Shown here piece after piece: positions 7,370 to 12,471 of a stretch of 12,471 nucleotides of DNA; positions within the stretch are counted from its first letter, which is position 1; each line of letters begins with the position of its first letter. The position numbers were made by a program, and so were the translations under genes. The DNA is taken from assembly GCA_030066245.1 (NCBI GenBank), contig JASJBY010000119.1, positions 1-12,471 of the forward strand, written 5' to 3'. Under the pieces are notes generated by a model. That model was not told where the DNA came from and searched no databases. It saw only the letters and a program-made list of their open reading frames with translations. This DNA comes from Gammaproteobacteria bacterium (lineage in GTDB: Bacteria > Pseudomonadota > Gammaproteobacteria > JAABTG01).

Positions 7370-7812
7370 TGGAAAAGCGCCTTGGAGTGACCCGCTTCAA
7401 CGCGATACCTGCACGCCTGCACGAAATGCGCTCCATGCTCACGGCGACGCTCGATGCCGTGGGCTGCCCGCAACACCTGCGACGCCTGCTGGTCCTGGCG
7501 GTCAACGAGGCCTGCATGAATGTCATTCAACACGGCTATCGGGGCGATCCCGCAGGTGAAATCATCCTGGAGATCCTGAATAATAACGGCGAGTTGGAGT
7601 TTCGACTGACAGATTTTGCCGACACCGTCGACCCCGCCAAAGTCAAGCCCAGGCCCTTGGACGAGATCCGTCCCGGGGGGCTCGGCACCTATTTCATCCA
7701 GCGCATCATGGATGAGTTCCGGTTCACTGTCCCCGAGAGTGGAAAAGGTAATCTGCTCATCATGAAGAAGCGGTTCGATAAAGCTAACGAGGCACCCAGC
7801 CATGAACTGTGA
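7369..7812 (+). CDS. RsbW/SpoIIAB-like anti-sigma factor, GHKL-fold ATP-binding Ser kinase
   Basis: Cytoplasmic HATPase_c_2 protein of the anti-sigma kinase type. Family members bind a sigma factor or other target and phosphorylate a STAS-domain antagonist on serine. 147 residues from the ATG at 7369, supported by GGGGGTAA (7354-7361) seven bases upstream. A GTG 14 codons earlier (7327) has no ribosome site. The N box is LAVNEACMNVIQHGY, with Glu47 and Asn51 in the places of the catalytic base and Mg-binding residue of SpoIIAB. The G1 box is altered: D82-F-A84 instead of DxG. The G2 box is GGLGTYFIQRIMDE (residues 103-116). The gene overlaps the STAS gene by 11 bases, so they surely work as a pair. 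No sigma factor is encoded nearby, so its target is unknown. It could act on a non-sigma partner, as several proteobacterial homologues do. Confidence 0.88.
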   Translation: MEKRLGVTRFNAIPARLHEMRSMLTATLDAVGCPQHLRRLLVLAVNEACMNVIQHGYRGDPAGEIILEILNNNGELEFRLTDFADTVDPAKVKPRPLDEIRPGGLGTYFIQRIMDEFRFTVPESGKGNLLIMKKRFDKANEAPSHEL

Positions 7813-8134
7813 CATCAAGGAGGCACCTGACCACTCGCTGGTCGTGCTTTCCGGAGAGATAGACCTCTCTACTTCACCGCAGGCCAGAAAAGCGATCCTG
7901 GACTGTCTCGCTGGCCGGAAGCCGGTGCTCGTGGACCTCTCAGGCGTGACCTATATCGACAGCTCCGGCATAGCGAGTTTGGTGGAAGGCTATCAGAACG
8001 CCCGTACCGAGGGCCTCAAGTTCTGCCTGGTCGACGTCAGCGAAGCCGCGTTGAGCGTGCTTGAGCTCGCCCGTCTCAACAAGGTGTTTCCAATTTTCGC
8101 CTCTGCCTCCGATTGCATGGAGAATGCGCCCTGA
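7802..8134 (+). CDS. STAS-domain anti-anti-sigma factor (SpoIIAA/RsbV type)
   Basis: Single STAS domain of 110 residues that fills the whole protein. Proteins of this type bind the anti-sigma kinase when unphosphorylated and are released once phosphorylated. The N-terminal strand LVVLSGEIDLSTS and the central VDLSGVTYIDSSGIASLVEG are diagnostic. The phospho-acceptor should be Ser54, the first serine of DSSG, by alignment with SpoIIAA. A Shine-Dalgarno-like AACGAGG (7788-7794) lies seven bases before the ATG, inside the upstream gene, and the 11-base overlap suggests coupled translation. No dedicated SpoIIE/RsbU-type phosphatase is in the window. The PP2C encoded on the other strand is of the Stp/PrpC type, and any cross-talk is inference. 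Downstream comes the structured convergent intergenic region. Confidence 0.92.
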   Translation: MNCDIKEAPDHSLVVLSGEIDLSTSPQARKAILDCLAGRKPVLVDLSGVTYIDSSGIASLVEGYQNARTEGLKFCLVDVSEAALSVLELARLNKVFPIFASASDCMENAP

Positions 8135-8147
8135 GCGGGGTGGGATG

Positions 8148-8308
8148 GGGTACTCCCCGGGCAGGGGAGAGACCGGCACCGGCATCAACGGCTAACAGTG
8201 TCGCGGCCGGTCGGGTCCGCACCGCATGGCGTGCCGGGGAATCTCTCAGGCTCAAGGGAGGAGCCGTTCTGCCGCGCTGACAGACTACGAGAGAAAGGTG
8301 AGGTACCC
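8148..8308 (+). ncRNA. Glycine-riboswitch-like RNA, divergent core, orphan
   Basis: The 200-base gap between the convergent STAS and FHA genes holds an RNA resembling a glycine aptamer read on the + strand. The 5' flank GGGGAGAGACC (8164-8174) and the 3' flank AATCTCTCAGGC (8240-8251) are both identical, as I recall it, to the first aptamer of B. subtilis gcvT, and have the right order and spacing. A P1 helix forms from GGCAG (8160-8164) and CTGCC (8269-8273). A P2 helix of 7 bp forms from GACCGGC (8171-8177) and GCCGGTC (8206-8212). The usual core CCGAAGGRGCAA is not preserved: after P2 the sequence is GGGTCCGCA, sharing only a G and GCA. GGGTAC (8148-8153) and GTACCC (8303-8308) could close the whole element. 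No + strand gene follows, so it is orphaned, decayed, or acts as a free RNA. An unrelated structured RNA is the main alternative. Confidence 0.45.
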
Positions 8309-8321
8309 GCTTGGTCGCGGG
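8306..8321 (-). terminator. Hairpin after the FHA gene, possible terminator without T-run
   Basis: CCCGC (8306-8310) and GCGGG (8317-8321) form a 5-bp stem with a 6-base loop, 14 bases beyond the FHA stop codon on the minus strand. No T-run follows directly. It could end the kinase operon, or it could be part of the + strand riboswitch-like RNA, whose closing strand GTACCC overlaps it. Confidence 0.25.
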
Positions 8322-8334
8322 CGCTGAACGGACT

Positions 8335-9048
8335 CTAACCGTCCGCCATCATGAAGAACTCCATTTTCACCCCGGCCAGCTCAATGACGTCGTTGTCCTT
8401 GAGAGGATGTGCCTGGTCTCCGATGGCTTTGCCGTTGACGGCCGGGTGCTGTCCTTCCACGTGGGTGATGAAGTACCCTTGCGGCCGCCGGGTGATCACC
8501 GCCACCTGAACGCCCGGTCGTCCCAGCGTAGTGAGGGGCTTCTTCACCACCAGTTCTTTGCCCATTGCCGGGCCGTTCAGCACCTGGACCTTGCCCAGGG
8601 GCAGTTGCTCCTCTGAGACGTTGACGTCGTGGCCGGGAGTGGCTGCGGCCACCTGCTCGGCCTTCTCCGTCGTCTTCTGCACGGCCGCCGCGGAAGCGTT
8701 GGCCATGCCGGGGCGAATGATCATGGTCTTCTCGAAATCGGCGTCGCCCGCGGTCGCGTTCTGGTTGATGTATTTCAGCTCATGCTTGCCGATGGCGATC
8801 ACGTCACCGTTCTGTAGGGCGTGCTTCTTGATGAGCTTGCCGTTGACGAAAGTCCCATTCGTGCTTCCCAGGTCTTCCAGGAACGAGTCATTCAGTATGG
8901 TGATAATCAACGCATGCTGCCCGCTGACCGCCAGGTTATCGATATGGATGTCGTTCTCGGGCTTGCGGCCGAGGGTGATCCTTTCCTTGCTCAAAGGAAA
9001 TTCCCGGAGCACTGCCCCATTCAAACTCAGAACCAACTTTGCGGTCAT
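8335..9048 (-). CDS. Two-FHA-domain phosphothreonine-reader protein
   Basis: Cytoplasmic 237-residue protein that should read phosphothreonine marks made by the linked kinase. The start is the ATG at 9046-9048, with AGGA about eight bases upstream and 20 bases after the phosphatase stop. A longer frame from 9081 would overlap that gene and adds non-family residues. The first FHA domain (about residues 5-95) is canonical, with Gly27-Arg28, Ser42-x-x-His45 and Asn64-Gly65 (STNGTFVNG). A linker follows with the motif FEKTMIIRPG (Thr108), then an Ala/Thr-rich stretch. The C-terminal half (about residues 155-235) folds like a second FHA domain (TTLGRPG, AVNGKAIG, LKDNDVIELAG) but lacks the SxxH residues, so it probably does not bind phosphothreonine. 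It is the last gene of the kinase-phosphatase-FHA operon. It recalls Fha proteins of type VI secretion, but no secretion genes are present. Confidence 0.9.
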   Translation of the reverse strand: MTAKLVLSLNGAVLREFPLSKERITLGRKPENDIHIDNLAVSGQHALIITILNDSFLEDLGSTNGTFVNGKLIKKHALQNGDVIAIGKHELKYINQNATAGDADFEKTMIIRPGMANASAAAVQKTTEKAEQVAAATPGHDVNVSEEQLPLGKVQVLNGPAMGKELVVKKPLTTLGRPGVQVAVITRRPQGYFITHVEGQHPAVNGKAIGDQAHPLKDNDVIELAGVKMEFFMMADG

Positions 9049-9068
9049 CTCTTGTCCTATCCGCTGAC

Positions 9069-9899
9069 TCAGCCAAACCAATTCACGACTTCGGAATACC
9101 AGCTCGGGCGCCCTTTTCCCGAAAACGGCTTGAGTACCCGGCCGACGATGACCGAGATATTGTCCGTCCCTCCACTCTGGTTTGCCAGTTGAATCAACTG
9201 CTGGGCCGCCTGTTCAAGGTTAGCACTATATTTGTTGAGGGTTAAGTGGATTTGCCGGTCCTCCACAAGGTCCGTCAGGCCATCCGAACACAACAAAAAG
9301 ACGTCACCCGGCAGCGCGTCCTCCTGGTACAGGTCGCTTCTTACCTGGGACTCCACGCCCATGGCCCGGGTCACCAGATTCTTCTGGATCGAGCGCTTGG
9401 CGTCCTCGGGGCTGTAGAAGCCCTTGTCGGTGAGTTCCTGGACCAGCGAGTGGTCCACTGTGAGCTGCTCAAATTCGTCGTTGCGCAACCGATAAAGCCG
9501 TGAATCGCCCACGTGACCCACGGCCATCTGGTTGTCGAAGAACAGGGCCGCCGTCAGCGTCGTGCCCATGCCTTTACACTGGGGCTGGCTCTTGGCTGTC
9601 TGGAAAATCACTTGGTTCGCCTTGGCCATTGCGTTTTGAACCATCAAGGTACCGTGAGCGTAGCCGGTCTCCTCGTCCAACTCCGCCGGTGCATTCCTAA
9701 CCAGGGCCTTGCGCAGCTCTTCCATCACGACTCGGATTGCAATTGCGCTTGCGACCTCGCCCGCCCGATAGCCGCCCATTCCGTCGGCCAACACGGCGAG
9801 ACCCATGCCGGCGTCACTGCCTATGCTGTCCTCGTTGTGGTTGCGCTTCAGGCCGACGTCGGAACTGCCGGCCATCTCGAGCTTGCCGCGCAGACTCAT
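9069..9899 (-). CDS. PP2C-family Ser/Thr protein phosphatase (Stp/PrpC type)
   Basis: Metal-dependent protein phosphatase that should reverse phosphorylation by the upstream kinase. 276 residues from the ATG at 9897-9899, supported by GGAAG about six bases upstream and by a gap of only two bases from the kinase stop. A longer frame from 9938 lies inside the kinase gene. PP2C motifs in order: GLKRNHNEDS (Asp24), LADGMGGYRAGEVAS (Asp39, metal ligand), MGTTLTAAL, VGHVGDSRLYRL, DHSLVQELTDKG, NLVTRAMG, LLCSDGLTDLV and the final GGTDNISVIVG with its metal-binding Asp. All are intact, so an active enzyme is expected. There is no membrane segment or extra domain, and the C-terminus adds about 20 residues. 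Such a phosphatase next to a Ser/Thr kinase and an FHA protein is a recurrent bacterial trio. Confidence 0.94.
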   Translation of the reverse strand: MSLRGKLEMAGSSDVGLKRNHNEDSIGSDAGMGLAVLADGMGGYRAGEVASAIAIRVVMEELRKALVRNAPAELDEETGYAHGTLMVQNAMAKANQVIFQTAKSQPQCKGMGTTLTAALFFDNQMAVGHVGDSRLYRLRNDEFEQLTVDHSLVQELTDKGFYSPEDAKRSIQKNLVTRAMGVESQVRSDLYQEDALPGDVFLLCSDGLTDLVEDRQIHLTLNKYSANLEQAAQQLIQLANQSGGTDNISVIVGRVLKPFSGKGRPSWYSEVVNWFG

Positions 9900-9901
9900 C
9901 T

Positions 9902-12471
9902 TCAGCTTCCAGCATCTACTGGGATCTTTGCGACACAAGCGCGCAGATCTTGTGCGATTTCTTGGCCGCGCTGGTACCGCTTGTTGCGGTCCTTGCTCAA
10001 CGCCTTGTCGACTATGGGCTTGATGCAGGGTGGTACACCGGTGCGGAGACTGGTGACGTCCGGATGGTCGTCGTTGGCGATCTTCAGCATCAGGGTCGCC
10101 ATGGAGTCGCCTTGGAACGGCAGGGAGCCTGTCACCAGCTGAAACAGCATCACCGCCAGGGAAAACAGGTCCGAGCGACCGTCCACCCTCTGGCCGGCCA
10201 ACTGTTCGGGTGACATATAGGACGGCGTGCCCAGGACCATGCCGGTCTTTGTCTTGTTGGCATCGGTAATGCGGGCGATACCGAAGTCGGTGATCTTCAT
10301 CTTGCCCGTCGCCGCTTCGTACATCACATTGGCGGGCTTGATGTCCCGATGGACCACATTCTGTGCGTGCGCGTAGTCGAGCGCGTCCGCGGCCTTGGCC
10401 ATGACTTCCAGCGCCGTGCGCAGCGGCAGCAGGTTTCCCGGCTTGGTGTAAGGCACCAGATCCTCACCGTCTAGAAACTCCATGGCGATGTACGCCAGAT
10501 CGTGCTCTTCGCCGGCATCGTAGATGGTGACGATGTTCGGGTGAGTAAGCCGGCCGGCGGTCTCTGCTTCGCGGAAGAAACGTTCCTTCACATCTTCCAG
10601 CTCGTCCTCATCGAACTCTTGCGAAAGGGCCATGGTTTTGATGGCCACGATTCGGTTCAGCTTCGGGTCCTGACCCAAATAAACGACGCCCATGGCGCCC
10701 TTGCCCAACTCCTTCTCCACCTGGTAGCGCCCCAGCATGGGCTTTTCTATACCGCCGCTGGCAATGTGCAGTCCTGGCGTCGGGGCGACACCGAGCGCAC
10801 CGAACATGACGGTTTCTTCCAGAACGCGGGTTCGGGTCATGCGCTGTTCTATGTCCCGGAACTTGGCGTTATGGCTGCACATGTACTGATAGACCGACAC
10901 GGCCTTGGCGAACTGGCGTTGCCGTTCGTAATCCAGTCCCAGGTTATACAGCAGGTCCATGGTGGAATCGTTGAGCGGGCACTTGCGGAATTTGTCAAAG
11001 GCCATGTCCAGCTGGCCTTGACCCTGAAACGCAAGTCCCAACATACGGTTACTTTCGGCCGACCCTGCTTCCGACTTGAGGCTGCCCGCCGCCGGAAGAA
11101 GAGCGCGCTTCGCCGTCAGCACCAGAGACCCGACCACGAGCAGCGCGGCGGGTGCCATGAGTTCGAGCACCAGCCCCTTCGCAGCCATGAGAGCCAGCTG
11201 CGTTATCGGCAGGGCGATGACCAGCGCCGCGGTGGCGGCTGCGCCCAGGCGGGCGTTCATCCACGGGAAGGCCAACGCTATGTACAGGGTCGCCAACAGA
11301 AAGACGCCGTACTCCGCCAGGGCATGCCATGCAGGGACGAGAAAGAAGTCGCCGTTAAGCAGCGTCGATACGGAATGAGCGAGTAGCATTACTGCCGGCA
11401 TGGCAGCCGATACGGGGGTCGTGTGCGACGGAGCCAGGCTGTCGACGGTCGTACCCACGAGGACAATCTTGTCCCGGTACCGGGTCGCCGGGATTCTGCC
11501 AGTGACCACGTCGTGGAACGATTCTACGGGGAACGGCGGCTTGCCGGCCTGATTGCCGTAGTAATAGGTACGCATCTGCAGCTTCGAGTCGGTTGCGACC
11601 GTCACGTCCCCCAATCGAACTCCCTCGCCGAGCAGCACCTGGATCTCGTCGAGACCCAGGTCGCGGCTGCGCGCCGCGAGCTGAAGTGCCAGAGAGGGAA
11701 GATAGGTGTCGTGGTGCAGGAGCACCAGCGGTTCAGCGCGCAGGCGGTCTTTCGGTCCCGGGTTGAAACCCAGGTGGCCAATGCCGGCGGCAGCCACCGC
11801 CAACTCGGGAAGCGGTGGCTGGGCGGCGGGCGGAGCAGGTGGGAACCAACGGTGGCTGACGGCGCCCACTCTGTCGACCACGTTCAAGAGGCCGTTGCGG
11901 AGGACGTACTCCGGGAGCCTCTGTCCCGCATCAACCGCTGACGCGCCGCTTTCAAATGCCATGCCGAGCATCGTATTGCCTGCTGAGCGCAGGTTGTCAG
12001 CGAGCCTCAGGTCGGGGTTTAAAGCCGTCGCAGCCTCGGCGAGCTTGGCGCCAAGGGTCACAATCTCCTGTTCCAGCTCGCCGGCCAGACTCGATTGCGC
12101 AAACAGCTGATGCACCTTTCGCAACGCCGCAGCGTCTTCGTTGGCGTTATTCCGGCTCGAACCGCTGTAGGCGGCGCGCACCAGCTCCTCGTCGATCCGC
12201 TCGATCTCGGTCGGCACGCTGCGGGCCATGTTGGAGGTGAGATAGAACTCCTCCAAGTCCGTGATGTAGTCGAGCCCCAGTTCCCGTTCGGGTGCCACCA
12301 ACGGGTCCGCTACGCCCACGACCTTGGCATTGCCTTGCCGAAGCAGCTCAATCAGCTGCGCGTAGGCCACCCGTGGCAACGGCCACCGGCCCACGCCGTC
12401 GATAGTCGGGCGGTCTATGGCAACGATGGCGAGCTGGTCGCTGGGGGCGCGCGAGCTGAGGCGGGCGCCCG
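9902..12471 (-). CDS. CHASE2-sensor transmembrane Ser/Thr protein kinase (5' end outside window)
   Basis: Membrane receptor kinase, 855 residues visible. The frame stays open to the window edge on the minus strand, and the residues before the in-frame GTG at 12394 (LAIVAIDRPTIDGVGRWPLP) are a typical CHASE2 start, so that GTG is internal. Order: CHASE2 sensor, predicted extracytoplasmic, with a long helical, polar insertion (about 12270-11930), a proline-rich segment (about 11845-11805) and a C-terminal part ending near 11440 (DKIVLVGTT). Three membrane helices follow (about 11320-11110), then a short TPR-like stretch (about 10960-10870). The kinase domain occupies about 10740-9920: GKGAMG P-loop (10687-10705), catalytic Lys of VAIK (10637-10639), HRD (10343-10351), DFG (10280-10288), an activation loop with TKTGM before GTPSYMSPEQ, and a complete C-lobe. 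All catalytic residues are present. The catalytic domain is C-terminal, the reverse of PknB. It heads the phosphatase-FHA operon. Confidence 0.93.
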   Translation of the reverse strand, partial: GARLSSRAPSDQLAIVAIDRPTIDGVGRWPLPRVAYAQLIELLRQGNAKVVGVADPLVAPERELGLDYITDLEEFYLTSNMARSVPTEIERIDEELVRAAYSGSSRNNANEDAAALRKVHQLFAQSSLAGELEQEIVTLGAKLAEAATALNPDLRLADNLRSAGNTMLGMAFESGASAVDAGQRLPEYVLRNGLLNVVDRVGAVSHRWFPPAPPAAQPPLPELAVAAAGIGHLGFNPGPKDRLRAEPLVLLHHDTYLPSLALQLAARSRDLGLDEIQVLLGEGVRLGDVTVATDSKLQMRTYYYGNQAGKPPFPVESFHDVVTGRIPATRYRDKIVLVGTTVDSLAPSHTTPVSAAMPAVMLLAHSVSTLLNGDFFLVPAWHALAEYGVFLLATLYIALAFPWMNARLGAAATAALVIALPITQLALMAAKGLVLELMAPAALLVVGSLVLTAKRALLPAAGSLKSEAGSAESNRMLGLAFQGQGQLDMAFDKFRKCPLNDSTMDLLYNLGLDYERQRQFAKAVSVYQYMCSHNAKFRDIEQRMTRTRVLEETVMFGALGVAPTPGLHIASGGIEKPMLGRYQVEKELGKGAMGVVYLGQDPKLNRIVAIKTMALSQEFDEDELEDVKERFFREAETAGRLTHPNIVTIYDAGEEHDLAYIAMEFLDGEDLVPYTKPGNLLPLRTALEVMAKAADALDYAHAQNVVHRDIKPANVMYEAATGKMKITDFGIARITDANKTKTGMVLGTPSYMSPEQLAGQRVDGRSDLFSLAVMLFQLVTGSLPFQGDSMATLMLKIANDDHPDVTSLRTGVPPCIKPIVDKALSKDRNKRYQRGQEIAQDLRACVAKIPVDAGS

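Noticed and set aside
8284..8336. A second glycine aptamer (tandem riboswitch) after the first
   Set aside because: ACGAGAG and AACGGACTCT resemble the borders of a second aptamer, but only about 30 bases and one hairpin lie between them, with no core motif. At best it is a remnant or ghost stem, so it is not listed as a feature.
10502..11386. A 294-codon open frame on the + strand inside the kinase gene
   Set aside because: It runs antisense to the kinase coding sequence, whose CHASE2 and kinase motifs are unmistakable. The + product has no recognisable domain, so it is a GC-rich shadow frame.
8335..12471. Part of a type VI secretion cluster
   Set aside because: Kinase, PP2C and FHA genes recall PpkA/PppA/Fha, but no Tss or other secretion component is encoded in the window and the kinase has a CHASE2 sensor.
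1..12471. Insertion sequences, CRISPR arrays, tRNA or rRNA genes
   Set aside because: I saw no transposase or integrase frame, no regularly spaced repeats, and no tRNA- or rRNA-like sequence on either strand.

Overview
The window is a GC-rich chromosomal segment from a gammaproteobacterium. The gene order metG - rsxA-B-C-D-G-E - nth, with an E. coli-like RsxC and RsxB and an Nth whose catalytic and iron-sulfur residues sit at the same numbers as in the E. coli enzyme, is the core arrangement of that class. metG directly upstream of the rnf/rsx operon resembles the pseudomonad and Chromatiales-type layout. The genus cannot be fixed from the sequence.

Layout. (1) 1-1110 (+): the 3' part of metG, from the KMSKS loop to the C-terminal tRNA-binding domain. 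(2) 1224-6310 (+): a complete, tightly packed rsxABCDGE (rnfABCDGE) operon encoding the membrane ferredoxin:NAD+ oxidoreductase / SoxR-reducing complex. Its junctions either overlap (rsxB/rsxC, rsxD/rsxG) or are separated by a few bases. (3) 6434-7078 (+): nth, endonuclease III, an iron-sulfur DNA glycosylase that habitually follows rsx genes. (4) 7079-8134 (+): a leader region with a weak promoter-like site and a possible 43-codon ORF, then an RsbW/SpoIIAB-type anti-sigma ATPase and an overlapping STAS anti-anti-sigma factor. (5) 8135-8334: a 200-base structured convergent intergenic region that looks like a divergent glycine-type riboswitch pointing (+) but with no (+) gene after it. (6) 8335-12471 (-): a three-gene operon read right to left, consisting of a CHASE2-sensor transmembrane Ser/Thr kinase (5' end outside the window), a PP2C phosphatase and a two-FHA-domain protein.

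How it fits together. The rsx block is conserved housekeeping. The right-hand third is a signalling region in which two phosphorylation systems face each other: a partner-switching pair (anti-sigma kinase plus STAS protein) and an eukaryotic-type kinase/phosphatase/FHA reader set. The kinase carries an extracytoplasmic CHASE2 sensor at its N-terminus and the catalytic domain at its C-terminus. The FHA protein contains a linker threonine in a pTxxI-like context that may be the internal switch. Between the two systems lies the orphan riboswitch-like RNA, which is the most unusual item in the window. Its glycine-aptamer flanks are well preserved, the ligand-binding core is altered, and the element offers several mutually exclusive helices.
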